NCBI GenBank assembly: GCA_963920635.1
Contig: OY987302.1
Location: 44,271,500-44,335,499, forward strand
Direction of reading: 5' to 3'
Length of the DNA: 64,000 bases
Source of the DNA: Pseudeuparius sepicola
Taxonomy: Eukaryota; Arthropoda; Insecta; Coleoptera; Anthribidae
Shown: positions 10,592 to 22,375 of the stretch, one piece after another
Position numbering within the stretch: the stretch's first letter is position 1
Layout of the letters: every line of letters begins with the position of its first letter
The notes under the pieces: generated by a model
What the model was told of the DNA's origin: nothing
What the model saw: only the letters and a program-made list of their open reading frames with translations
The model's database searches: none
Program-made: the position numbers and the translations under genes

Positions 10592-12675
10592 GGAGTAATA
10601 TTCATTCCAAACAATAGTATTATTATAGTAATATAATGCAATAAAATTAATTAAAATAATACCGTGTCTACTATACCGATAAATAAGTTTTTGATGTACA
10701 ACGGTCTGATTTGATCAAGCTAAGGATTTTACATGAAAATAAACCTTCACTGCACCGCATCTCCCTAAATCAGGAATCCTAATTATTAATTTCTGCGACC
10801 CTCTCACCCTCAAATATACCAGATCACCTTCTTACCAATAATAATTAGTTTCGAAGCTACGGAGCTATATATACAGTGTGTCTCGGTATTTTTAAATGGA
10901 ATAACCGATTCAATTTTTTTTAGTATATTGCCCTTAAAGTGCTCTACTCAGTGATGTGCATTTTTTTATTTAGGCCCTTTGCATGACCTGCTATAATATA
11001 AAACGTAACCCCAAATATAGCAAAATCCTACTTTTTTAAAGAAAAAGCTACCTAATTGTCCAATCGATTCGGCCGCATGCTTGAAAACCCTTAATACCAA
11101 GTTATAAAGTTGCATCTTATACAGAGTGTTTATAATTTAGGTTATTTTTTACTTGGAAATTTTAGCGGACCAACTTGTAGAATGTCAGATTTGGAAGGCA
11201 CCTCGTACTCTCCAAGGGTCACTCTGCCTTTCGAAACTCTCCCTTTTTTCGACCAATTACCGGAGTAATTTTGCCATTGTGTATAACGGTGTTTAATTTT
11301 CAACGATGAATATTGCTGATACAATCGGTGTCATTAAAATACTTTTCGGGTTATTTCTCTTTGTAACGAGCTGATATTGCCAAGAAACCGAGGAAATAAA
11401 GTGAAATTATCGAACGCCGGCCGATATTAAGAAATGTTGACTTTATTGCCGAATTAGTGTAAATAATGGCCGCGCATTACCATTAACATATGCAATTATG
11501 GATTTTTTATGCGCCGCAGCGAGATGAAAGAAAACGGTATTAAAGCTGCAGCTTGCTGTTTAAAGCTATAATTTGACTTTTGTGAGAGTTTGTAAATATT
11601 AAGAAAAATAAAGTTAGTTATTAGTGGGACTTAATATAGTTTTATCAAGAAATCACATCTATTAAAATTACTACAATTCGCGGCCGGAATTAACAAGTTA
11701 TTTTGGCACCTATGTGGGGCAATGTTTGACGTGTGCGCCCGCCTCCCCTCCATAACTCATAAACGATATAAAAGTACATTAAATAAAAAGAATAATTTAT
11801 CACAAAATAAGTAGGTAACAAATTATGAAATTATTCAGCCTTCTCTGTATTTTTATATATTATAAGATACTAGGTTATTGCGCATGACCAATAAAGTTCA
11901 CACACATCAAGGGATTCAGAACTAGCTACTTAATAGCAAAATTAGGAGAAACTGAAATGCTTATCGTTCAAATAGTTTTCAAATCATTTGGGGATTATTT
12001 ATGTGGCTCAGCAATCCAGAATCACCACCATGGATTCAAATCTGCCATATTTTCATTTAAGTCCATAATTGTCTAGTGTGATTTATGGAACAATATAAAT
12101 AGTATTACTCGTAGCTTCTGATTTATATTCGAACGATATTCGAACAAATAATAATGCGAATATTTTTATATAGCAGTCAAAGAAAGTGAAAACTCATTGA
12201 AATTAGTGTGGTTCAATTAGTTTCCAGCAACAGTTATGTGGAGCACAAGTTTCTCACACAATGTGCACCTAATCGGGTATCGATGATATCTTTTCATGGT
12301 GAATGCGATGAAAGCAATTAGTGATCTATGTTCTACTTTTTTCATCTTGTTATCGTCGACCGATCGTCGAGGTAACGGCTAATTGAATTTTCTTCCTTGA
12401 ATTGCAGTATAAGTGAGCTTTTTAGAACATACAGTGTGATTTAATCGATGTATCATTTTTTTAACTTGATTGATTGGTTTATTTACTATTTGTAAACGAT
12501 CTCCCCGGTTTCATTTACTGTGGAGCAACCTCTCTATCAACATGGATGCTGTAGGGTCTAGGGTCTCCGAATCCGATCCACTCGCATTGCCTTCGGCAAC
12601 CACAACATGCAGAGGCATTCCGCGGTGTCGCGCATTTTTCTTCCAGACGGACACAGACCGTCCCACCCAAAGATA
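10592..12675. other. Long intergenic stretch with possible MITE ends
   Basis: Two lone motifs resemble TA-MITE ends: TATACAGTGTGTCTCGG near 10870 and TATACAGAGTGTTTATAA near 11118. No partners were found. The ORFs at 11142-11324 and 12470-12727 show no recognisable domain. No RNA gene seen. Confidence 0.4.
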
Positions 12676-12805
12676 TACAGGGTGTTCACTTTCAAAATGC
12701 CCACCATTGGAATTTTTGAAACGGTAAGAGCTACAAGGTTGGTTAAATTAGACAAAAGTTGCGCATTTTCATGTGTTTCAAGAATCTGCAAAGAAATTTA
12801 ACATA

Positions 12806-13708
12806 CTGTGTGTCCCCAGATGGGGTACCGCACTCTTGTGAATTTTCTTATTTTTGATTTTTAGAGAAAAAGTTATTCTTGATAAAAAGTTTTGCTTGTT
12901 CTTAAAATAAGATTGGCATGGAAAAAGTTATTATTACTTATACTGGGTGACCAGAAAATTGAAAAAACGTTAATTAACATAAGAGTAAACTGCCTCTATT
13001 TGTAGAGATACTGAAAAGAGTTATAAAGAAAATTTGTTCAGCGTGTTAAGTTACTTAGGTGTACAAAATTTCAAAGTGTAAGGCCTACTTTGATTTTTTT
13101 CTTGTTTTTCTTCGATTAAATGTTTTTCTGTAAATAGTATGACAAAACTGTATTAACAAAAGTTACTCACAGTAGGACACTATGTACGATGAAAAAATTT
13201 TGACAATCCTGGCCTACTTTGAGTTTCTTCCAATATTTTCCAAAATACAAAGTAGGCCTAGAATTGTTAAATTTTGTCATCAGGCGCAGTCTTCCATTCT
13301 GGGTAACTTTTGTTAATATAGTTTTGTCATGCTATTTACAGAAAACCATTTACTCAAAGAAAAAAGAGAAAAAATCAAAAAATCAAAGTAGGCCTAACTC
13401 TTTGAAATTTTGTACACGTAAGTAACTTACTACGCTGAAAAAAAATTCTTTATAACTTTTTTCACTATCTTTACCAATAGAGGCAGTTTACTCTTAAAAT
13501 AATTAACGTTTTTTCAAGTTTCCGGTCACCCATAGTGTAAGTAATGTTAACTTTTTCCATGCCAATCTTTAAGATTGGCATGGAAAAAGTTGTTCTTAAA
13601 ATAAGATTGAATCTTATTTTAAGAACAAGCAAAACTTTATAAAGAATGACTTTTTCTCGAAAAAAAGAAACTTTACAAGAGTGCGGTACTCCATCTGGGG
13701 ACACACTG
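12806..13708. mobile_element. Nested foldback MITE (GTGTGTCCCCAGATGG family)
   Basis: A 903-bp palindromic element beginning CTGTGTGTCCCCAGATGG and ending CCATCTGGGGACACACTG, flanked by TA at 12804-12805 and 13709-13710. The undisrupted copy of the host sequence near 16140 shows a single TA at the equivalent site (ACATAGCTCAC in reverse complement), confirming insertion with TA duplication. The arms run about 440 bp and include matching AGGCCTACTTTGATTTTTT stretches. The right arm has an extra small palindrome around 13550-13625. A truncated relative lies at 30150-30325. Non-coding. Confidence 0.9.
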
Positions 13709-13995
13709 TATCTCACATGATTACTAAAATAACCCGAAAAACTGAAAACTTGCACTTTTTTATTGTCAAACGGAATTGAATGAAATTTGGTGGAGTTACG
13801 TAATTAGGTACGGGCTTTCGAATGCACTATTCAGAAAAATTCTGTGCTTACTGGATCTTTAGGTACTTATACCCAAATTTCGATTTTCTTATGGCAGCCA
13901 TATTGGATTTTACCACCATTGGGTAGAGCAAAAAATTACTAATACAGCCATGTATCACAACACCTAATTAAACCCACTTAAATGTCAAATTTCTA

Positions 13996-14376
13996 ATAAT
14001 AATAATAATTCTCACCCTCACAATACTCCAAACTAGGAGTACCCCAGAAGCAACCACATGCTTGTGCGGGGGAGGGGGGTAATTACTATTATTTTGTCTT
14101 CGTTGCCATTTGCGGCTAGGGCCGACTTTTTTCCCGATAAAACTAGGATAGCATTCGCTCAAGTACTACGGAAAACCCTAGAAAACCGTAGTAATCCGTA
14201 GTGTAGGACAATTAGGAGCAATACCGTGAACCCACATTTGTCCAGCGCTCTTGGCCATAGCGGTGTTTTTCTTTAAAGATATATGCATGCGCCTGCCTCG
14301 AACCAAGGTCGATAGAAGGCAGAAAAACATGCAGTCTAAAAAGTCAGCGCCGGTACGAGCGACGCCACCGCGGCCC
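13996..14376 (-). mobile_element. Retroposon R1 fragment with (ATT)n tail, copy 1
   Basis: Read on the minus strand, this ends in GTGAGGGTGAGAATTATTATT, a trinucleotide tail typical of some non-LTR retroposons or SINEs. Related copies are at 30341-30635, 48197-48500 and 52452-52755. Shared landmarks are CTCACCCTCACAATACTCCA, GGATAGCATTCGCTCAAGTA and CCCTAGAAAACCGTAGTAAT. It interrupts the left TIR of the surrounding transposon. I see no protein domain I can name, so LINE 3' end versus SINE is unresolved. Confidence 0.75.
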
Positions 14377-14546
14377 ATATTTTAAATATTTTGAATCGCA
14401 GAAGCGTGGCAGTAGGCCATGATTCCGAAAACAATATCAATAACTGTCACTTAATAAACTGAAACGTTAGTTATAGTTCCCATAACTTTTGTTAATTACT
14501 TAAAATTGTGTGTTAAGCGTCTTAAGTGGCTAAAGCTTATTGAATC

Positions 14547-15593
14547 ATGCCCCAACAATATCCTCTAAATGAAAGATTGGATATGTACAATGTTTATATT
14601 CGAAACTACCGCAATTCTATTAACGCTGAGCGCCAGTATCAAGAATTATACCCCGAACGAAGGCAGCCTACCTAATTTAGAGCTATTTTCCGAAGGTTGT
14701 ATAGGCGTATGGAAGCAGATGCGACGTTACAAAACAGAAGGAGAAATGATTTTGTAAGAGCTAGAGGAGCTGTAAGTGAAATCAATGTTTTGGCTCAAAT
14801 TCATTTAAATCCAGAGACATCGCAAAGGAAAATTGCTAGGGAATGTGGTTTGTCGTTAGGGGCAGTTAACAAGATTTTAAAAAAGCACAGATACCATGAC
14901 TTTAAAATTCAACCCGTACAAAAGTTACATCCAGGGGACGCTCAAAGAAGGCATGCATTTTATGTTTGGTTCCGCAATCAATTAACTGCAGATCCTAGGT
15001 TTGTGACTAAAGTAATTTACACAGATGAAACTTTGTTCACCAATAGTGGAATCTTTAACAGAAGAAATAAACATTTTTATGCCATTCTAAATCCTCAGTT
15101 GTTACAAGAGGTGAGGCGGCCACAAATTCTTTTCTCCTTAAACGTTTGGTGTGGACTTTTGGGTAATCAATTATTGGGCCCATACTTCTTTGAGAATCGT
15201 TTAAATGGACAGACATATGTTAACTTCCTTCAAAACGATTTTGAACAATTGTTAGACAATGTGCCACTGGCAGTAATTAGAAACTTAACTTGGTTTCAAC
15301 AAGACGGGGCTGGCCCCGATAACGCAAGAATTGTTCAAGATTATTTAGATCTCCGTTTTCCAGAATCCTGGATCGGGACTAACGGTCCTGTCCAGTGGCC
15401 ACCAAGGTCGCCTTGTTTAAATCCCTTAGATTATTTCCTATGTGGATATGCAAAAAACATTGTTTATGATAGGCCTGTTACAAATGTTGAAGAATTGCGA
15501 AACAGAATTATGCAAGTTTTTCAGTCCGTACCACCAGAATATATTTTGAAAACAATGTATGATATGGATCGCATTACTTTGCATTCAAAATAA
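14547..15593 (+). pseudogene. Mariner/maT-type transposase, in-frame stop and mutated third Asp
   Basis: A cut-and-paste DNA transposase of about 348 codons. From an ATG at 14547 the frame reads MPQQYPLNERLDMYNVYI onward and meets TAA at 14673-14675, in a region where relatives encode a YPERRxPS-type motif. The same frame then continues uninterrupted to 15593. An N-terminal helix-turn-helix region (TSQRKIARECGLSLGAVNKI) is followed by the catalytic core. The first Asp is in YTDETLF (15024-15026) and the second in FQQDGAG (15303-15305). The family's third Asp, in RSPDLNP, is Cys here (RSPCLNP, 15414-15416), 36 residues after the second. The stop and the lost Asp make it almost certainly inactive. 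It lies between the TIRs of the 12678-16276 element. Confidence 0.9.
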
Positions 15594-16278
15594 TGGACAG
15601 AATTTTCAGCAGCTGCTTTGAAACGGAGTTTTTGTTCACTTTTAATACCTATACCTACTATTTTTTATTAGTATTTAGTTTCTTGTTCCTATTAAAATAA
15701 CGTTAAATAAATAAACTTTTGATACCTATCAAATTTGACGTTTCATCAGTTTATTAGGTGTCAGTTATTGATATTGTTTTCGGAATCACGGCCTGCTGAC
15801 GCGTCTGCGCGACTAAAAATATTTAAATATTAGAAATTTAACATTTAAGTGGGTTTGATTAGGTGTTGTGATACATGGTTGTATTCGTAATTTTTTGCTC
15901 TATCCAATGGTGGTATAATCCAAAATGGCCGCCATAAGAAAATCGAAATTTGGTTATGAATACCTAAAGATCCAGTAGGCACAGAATTTTTCTGAATAGT
16001 GCATTCGAAAGCCCGTACCTAATTAGGACGTAATTCCACCAAATTTCATTCAATTCCGTTTGACATTAAAAAAGTTACGGACAAAATAAAAAAGTGCAAG
16101 TTTTCAGTTTTTCAGGTTATTTTAGTAACCAGGTGAGCTATGTCCAATTTATTTGCATGCAGATATTGAAACACATCAAAATGCGCAACTTTTGTCTAAT
16201 TTAACCAACCTTGCAGCTCTTACCGTTACAAAAATCCCAATGGTGGGCCCTTTGAAAGTGAACAGTGAACACCCTGTA

Positions 16279-16765
16279 TTGGAGTAGATACATTACCAAA
16301 GGAGACTTGTTTTGTTTCATGATTTTAAAAAGATGTTATTGTTGGCACATTCAAAGGTTTCCAGTTTTTTGATACGATTTAGGTTATCTTGTAAATCTAA
16401 GTATATCAAAGCATATATTATACGAAATACAAATCTATCAAAAAACTATTTATTATGCATTACAAAATAAGAAAGATTGAACTTAAGAAACGCCAATGTA
16501 AAGGAATTACCTCGTCTTCTTTCCCCCGACCCGCTAATGTAGAAGCAAAACAAAACCCGTACTTATTATTTGTACCGTGAGTCATCTATTCCTATATATA
16601 TATATCGTTGGTTCCACCACACACACTGTTCTATCACCCCACAGAACATGATCATAAGCCATAAGCCGACTTATTTTCTTACAATCTTCCATCTTCCTGC
16701 GCCGTGCTGCTGCTGACCAATCGGCGTGCCGAATCAGGAGTTATTACGTACTCATTTTTTTACAT
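16279..16765. other. Intergenic stretch, nothing recognised
   Basis: No ORF of note. A short (TA)n run, TATATATATATA-like, occurs near 16592-16605. Confidence 0.5.
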
Positions 16766-16766
16766 T

Positions 16767-16880
16767 CCGACACACGAGAGAAGTCCAATGAAAAACTGAG
16801 TCTAAGCGGCATCCGTAGGTTATTAATGTGGGCATGGGCGATTAGACTGAGTTTTTCATTGTACTTCTCTCGTGTGTCGG
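16767..16880. mobile_element. Small hairpin MITE (CCGACACACGAGAG family), copy 1
   Basis: A 114-bp element with about 40-bp inverted ends: CCGACACACGAGAGAAGT and ACTTCTCTCGTGTGTCGG, then TGAAAAACTGAGTCTAA against TTAGACTGAGTTTTTCA. The spacer is about 40 bp. A partial copy is at 35586-35675. Non-coding. Confidence 0.85.
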
Positions 16881-16884
16881 ACTA

Positions 16885-19155
16885 TTAGTACTATTTCTAG
16901 CAACTTCGCCACTTTTTCAAATAAGTAACTACTTAACTCTTAATTTAATTCTAATTTTTCTCCAAGCTATTTCGTCACTATTTCAAAATACCAGTAAGTA
17001 CTAAAGTGTTGCATATACTGCTGCTTCTCTCATCACTCCACTAGATGCGCATGTTTCTTGCTTAAAAACCGCGGGAAAAATCGAAAATGTACAAAACAGA
17101 TCGCTGTGTAGACGCTGTTACAATTTTGTATAGATATCTATTGTTTTACCATTAGCAATATTGTCATGTAGTTTAAACATTATGAGAATTGTGTATGTGG
17201 CAATTCGAGAAAAGTCTTCTAGTAAATTCAGCAGCTTGTGCTGCGAGTACAATAATATAACGCTTGCCATTTGTATAGAATCAAGACTGACATTACGGAT
17301 ATAATGCAGATAAGAGATTGGGTAGTATTATGTTTTTCTTATTTCTTCTTAACCTTCAACCAAACGTTCATTCATGAGTGTCTATTTACATGATGACTAA
17401 ATCACTCTGTATAAAGGAAATTAAATGCAATGCATAGCCCAGCATTATATACTATAAAAATGTATTCACGCCCTCGAATAATAATAGCGATTCAGATAAT
17501 GAATCAACAATGTTGACAAGATGAATCGGTTATTTTTGTAAGTTATTCCTGATAGAAATAAATAAATAGAATAATAGGAACCATTGCAATTGAATTGCAC
17601 TCTAATTATTCTATAGGCGACCAAACGCAGATGTAGAGCGAAGAAGAACAATTGCTAAGTCGAGAAAGTTGAACTTGCCGAAGAGTGACTACTAGTAAAT
17701 TTCATTTGAACTTTATAAGCAAGAACCTTGTGGAATAGGGCTGTGTTCCGAAGCAATTAAAATTTTTCCAAATTGATTCAATGTACGTAACACAACTATA
17801 TTTCTGTTTAAACGCCATAAATATAGTCTCCAAATGAAATCTGTGAACTAAAAATATTTTCTGTACAGGGAAATAGCGACAAATATCCATTTGAATGCGC
17901 GGAGCGCTGCCTCAATATTAGCTTACCATCACTGTCTCAGTTGGGAAGCGCGTTCCTCGAGCTGCCGTGCTTTGTGCATATTACCACAGTAGAAGCTCAA
18001 CTATATAGTAGCATAAATGGGATATTATTTTCTGTGTTTCTACAATAGGTGTCGTAAAACTGCCGATCATTGCAGCTGAATGCAGCGTTTCGTGTGCGGC
18101 AGTGACGTGTCGCTCTCCCTATCCGTTTTATAACCGCTTGTTTACAGATGTTTTACATTTATTTCGGTAATAATTTTATTTAAAGCGGTTTTATGATTGA
18201 TACATACCTACTTATAATATGTTTCTATAGACTTAGATCTATCGATGTACGCAGGTTACAATAATTATTGGAAATTGGTATACACACTTTATTAATATAT
18301 GTATTAAATTATTTCTGTATCAGTAAATAATAATTCTGATCGGTATACGGCAATTATAAGAAAATGTCCCTATATGCTTGGAATACCTACAATTTACTAC
18401 CAGTGAAAGTATCGCACCTTAACAAAATTACAAATAAAGAAATAGCTTCCAATTCTCTTAGGATTAACTCAACAATTCATCATTTCTTAATGCCAAGTAA
18501 AAAGTGACAAATTTCGTATCGCTACACAAAACATATCTGTATATTAATTGGTTTGATTGGTAATGAACGCGCGACCTAAAAAAATCAAAAAGAGCATTAT
18601 TTCGAGAGAGTGGTAATCAATCATGCGTACTGACATAATTCTTTTATTTCCAAATAGATTCCCGCAGTTTCTATTGTTCCCTTTCGGGGCGTTGGCCGAT
18701 CAATAGCACCGGCTTGTTGACAACTTGTATATTACATTACACGGATTTCATTACACATAGGATGGTGTTGATTAATTAGTTAGGCGCAATGCAAATTCGG
18801 GCGCCAATTAGTCAATCAAAATTTATTCACAGTACCTATCAGCACTTGTGTATTTCGTTTGAGCCGCACGTTCGTGGCATGCCATGTCGTGCGGTACCGC
18901 ATCGAAATTAATTACACTTTTGGAATTCATCATGGTGATTGTCCGTGACAATTTCTCTACCTATATTTAAATAGTATTGGTATGTTTTCAATGTCCCAAT
19001 AACAGAGGTGTTGTAGTACTTGAAACAAAATAGAGTGACTCAGAATCTAAAAAGAAGAAAAAAATCTATACACTTATTTCCGAAAATGCTTGCATGGGTA
19101 CCTAATAAAAAAGATACAGGAAGTTTAGATACTATTTTAAAATTATTGAATTATA
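16885..19155. other. Long intergenic stretch, nothing recognised
   Basis: No domain-bearing ORF (the two of about 60 codons near 17466-17890 look like chance). A small stem CCGCACG/CGTGCGG occurs near 18862-18892. No tRNA-like structure was recognised. Confidence 0.45.
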
Positions 19156-19157
19156 GA

Positions 19158-19844
19158 CAGCGTGACCCATTTCAAATGGAAGCACCCCCATAACTTTTTT
19201 GTTTTTTGTCCGATTTTAACCGTTTTTTTTTTCTAAAGATAGGCCACAAAAAACTCTATTTCGACACAAAATTTCAAAGCCGTACTTCAATTTTCAAGGC
19301 CTATTATGATTTTTTTTCTTGCAAAAAAATCACGAAAATTATTTAACGATTCTTTTATCTAAAAACTGACAATGTCATTGGATTCGGGACTATTAAAATG
19401 AGTTTGTGCTAAGTTTCATCAAAAAATAATTTATATTTTTTTCCCTTGTTTTTTTTTTCTTTAAATTGAAACCAGCTACCAAAATACTTTTAAAACGACA
19501 GTTTGTTGGGTTCAAAGAGTAGGAATAAAGTTTGGGGGCAATCGTATTAAAAATAAACTTGCTACGGGGGCAGTCAGATTCTTAAATTTTCAATATTAAT
19601 TATTTTGTAGTATTTTTAATAATAGCTATTTTTTTATGAAACTTAGCACAAACTCATTTTAAATAGTCCCGAATCCAATGACATTGTCAGTTTTTAGATA
19701 AAAGAATCGCTAAATAAGTACGGCTTTGAAATTTTGTGCCGAAATAGAGTTTTTTGTGGCCTATCTTTAGAAAAAAAACCGGTTAAAATCGGACAAAAAA
19801 CAAAAAAGTTATGGGGGTGCTTCCATTTGAAATGGGTCAGCCTG
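19158..19844. mobile_element. Foldback MITE (CAGCGTGACCCATTT family), TA-flanked
   Basis: A 687-bp element with inverted ends. The outer ~90 bp pair closely: GACCCATTTCAAATGGAAGC with GCTTCCATTTGAAATGGGTC, followed by CCCCCATAACTTTTTTGTTT. Further pairing (GATTCGGGACTATT with AATAGTCCCGAATC; AATGTCATTGGA) runs inward to about 220 bp. TA lies next to the right end (19845-19846) and two bases outside the left end. The 63-codon ORF at its right edge is a by-product. Confidence 0.85.
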
Positions 19845-19846
19845 TA

Positions 19847-20939
19847 CATGGAATTTGCTGTTAGGGATTATTTTTCGGCGACGGGTTCAAATGTGAGACT
19901 ATGTTTTATACAGGGAGTTACATAGACAAGTCATTCGGTTTTTTAAACATACCTGTAAATGTTGTGATTTAGCCAAAAATAAGATGCCTACAGTGTGTTC
20001 CCTTTTAAGTGGAAACACCCTCGTAAAATGTTTGTTTTTAAAGATAACTGAATGGTAATTTTTTGGTTTGAAGATGGTTCGGAGCAGGACTTTTTGGAGC
20101 CAAAAACACACATGAATCCTAACACTCATATGGCCTACTACGATCATGCTTATACCCCCAAATTTCGGAAAGACATATTAGCGATTTTTTCCCCAAAGAT
20201 CTAACTATTCCATCTCATTCGGCATGTTCTAAAATGCTTATGTACCAATTTCTATTGAAAAATACCGTATGGTCCTTTTTTTACAACCGCTTGAAATTTC
20301 AAAAATATTTATAAGATTCGGGTTCCTGAAAAGTTGAAAAATAAAACAAATGGCAATCACACTGCCCGACACAGCCACATGTGGCTGAATACTGGGCTCT
20401 ATCAGTATATTTCCTTAACTGGAACTAATAGGTACTACTGGGGTTCCTTTATTGGGAGAGATAATGCGAAAATACGGCTAAATTGGAAGTAAAGTTAGTC
20501 ACAAAATTCAAACGAGTGCGCCCTGTCATATTTTGTGACTGGTTGACAAGACAGAAGACAGAACACTTGCCAGCCAAACAGATTGTTTTACCTCTTTTAT
20601 AAACTTATACTCAAAGGCAAAATATTCCAAAGGGCTGTTTGATGTTTCATGTATACTTGCAATAATTTTGGGTATCGATCAACTGTTTACATGCTGCTGC
20701 CTTACCTACTATAAGCATCACCTACATACTGAAGTTTAATAGGTTATATCAATTTGCCTGTTACAGTTCTTTTAAATTTCCCTGTGTTGTAATAATAGAT
20801 GATTTATTAGCACTGTAATGTATATTTTTAAAGACCGAACAACATTAATAATTCCAAGTGCTACTTACGCACCACTTTCAGCAGCACCTAACGACAACAA
20901 GAACGTAAAGTGGGAGATGCTGTTTTAATGAATGGTGAT
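19847..20939. other. Intergenic stretch with a possible MITE end
   Basis: TATACAGGGAGTTACATAG at about 19908 resembles a TA-MITE tip; its partner was not found. CAGCCACATGTGGCTG near 20373 is a perfect 16-bp palindrome. The 82-codon ORF at 19899-20147 has no recognisable domain. Confidence 0.4.
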
Positions 20940-21717
20940 AATGTTTTCACCATGTGCACAAAAATCTTCAATATAATAATATGAAAATGGCTTGTGAAGG
21001 AAACAAAGATAAGGCAGAATAGTCTTTAGACAAACTTTGTGCTAGGGCAGAGGAATGGGAGTTTCATTTTAAGTTCTCGGTCAGGAAACACTATAGTTAT
21101 AGAAGCGAGGGTACCTACTTACTATCTAATGAAGAAGTAAGCTTGTACTCGCCTCTTGCCTTGTGCAAAATTGACCTCGCTGCAGTAGGTACTTTCGTTT
21201 TGTTTGAAGCATTAATATAGTAGTAAATATTTAAAATGTGCAATAAAATATTTTTTTATTTTATTTATAATAAAAATTATAACAAAAACACTAGATGAAC
21301 CAGTGGACACTGTGTTAACTTCCATTCCAATGTTTTCACCATGTGCACAAAAATCTTCAATATAATAATATGAAAATGGCTTGTGAAGGAAACAAAGATA
21401 AGGCAGAATAGTCTTTAGACAAACTTTGTGCTAGGGCAGAGGAATGGGAGTTTCATTTTAAGTTGTCGGTCAGGAAACACTATAGTTATAGAAGCGAGGG
21501 TACCTACTTACTATCTAATGAAGAAGTAAGCTTGTACTCGCCTCTTGCCTTGTGCAAAATTGACCTCGCTGCAGTAGGTACTTTCGTTTTGTTTGAAGCA
21601 TTAATATAGTAGTAAATATTTAAAATGTGCAATAAAATATTTTTTTATTTTATTTATAATAAAAATTATAACAAAAACACTAGATGAACCAGTGGACACT
21701 GTGTTAACTTCCATTCC
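20940..21717. repeat. 389-bp tandem duplication
   Basis: Two head-to-tail units (20940-21328 and 21329-21717), each starting AATGTTTTCACCATGTGCAC and ending AACTTCCATTCC. I noticed one difference, AAGTTCTCGG versus AAGTTGTCGG. The units include TTTGTGCTAGGGCAGAGG and an AT-rich TTTTTTTATTTTATTT stretch. No ORF is conserved across it. The near identity points to a very recent duplication or an assembly duplication. Confidence 0.93.
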
Positions 21718-22194
21718 AAAAATAAATAAATATATTCAATAAAATTTTTACATAAATATGGTATATGCAATATTTTTTGCATTTCAAGGTATATTTTTGT
21801 AGCTAATACCGTTAAAATGGGCGAGACCAAATTTTAGACTAATGCCATAAAATTCCCCCTTATGGATTTGTTACGTATAAACCACGATTTTCACTCAAGT
21901 ATGGAGTGCCTATACCATAAGAGGTTCTTATTTAAAACGTAAAGTTCTTGCTACAAATAATTTTGTTGGAATTAGAGATAATAATAATTTATTTTCTAAA
22001 ATAATAATAATAAATCTTAATCATCTTATACATTATACTAAATAATTACCTTTTTTCCTTCAAAATACTACGTACCAGCAAGAAGTAATATCCTTCTTTG
22101 ATGGGCCTATATAAAAAAGAAGGGGTAATTCAGAAATGGCGGACATCGAAACCGCCCGGAAAACATTGCAAATGTCTTTGTTTAAATCTCTCTG
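21718..22194. other. Intergenic stretch, nothing recognised
   Basis: AT-rich. The minus-strand ORF at 22060-22278 overlaps the hairpin cluster and has no recognisable domain. Confidence 0.45.
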
Positions 22195-22375
22195 TGATAT
22201 ACGGTCTAGTTGCAGATAGACCGTATATAATAGGACTAGTCCTTTTACAAACCGACTAGACCGTTTGTTGACGGACAAGCTTCTTATACATATGGACTAA
22301 TATTTTCAGTCCATTTACATATGCGGACTAGTCCTTTTGTATACGGCCTGTTTTACATATACGGTCTGTAATATA
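22195..22375. repeat. Cluster of short palindromes (TATACGGTCT and GGACTAGTCC)
   Basis: ATACGGTCT...AGACCGTAT forms a 9-bp stem near 22198-22226. GGACTAGTCC, itself a 10-bp palindrome, appears twice (about 22233 and 22325). Variants GACTAGACCG, GGACTAATA, CAGTCC, TATACGGCCTG and TATACGGTCTG alternate with them. The arrangement may be a decayed element built of short inverted units or a binding-site cluster. Function is unknown. Confidence 0.6.

Larger units (their letters stand above)
12678..16276 (+). mobile_element. Mariner/maT-like transposon with long TIRs and nested insertions
   Basis: The left end begins CAGGGTGTTCACTTTCAAA and the right end finishes GTGAACACCCTG, each flanked by TA (12676-12677 and 16277-16278). 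The right inverted repeat is continuous over about 15738-16276. The left one is split into three pieces: 12678-12803, 13711-13995 and about 14377-14475. Between these pieces sit a foldback MITE (12806-13708) and a retroposon fragment (about 13996-14376). Removing both insertions restores collinearity with the right arm, which gives the order of events. The interior encodes a broken transposase (14547-15593). Confidence 0.9.

Noticed and set aside
20373..20388. Perfect palindrome CAGCCACATGTGGCTG as a regulatory site
   Set aside because: A single 16-bp palindrome with an E-box-like centre and no gene nearby is not enough to support a call.
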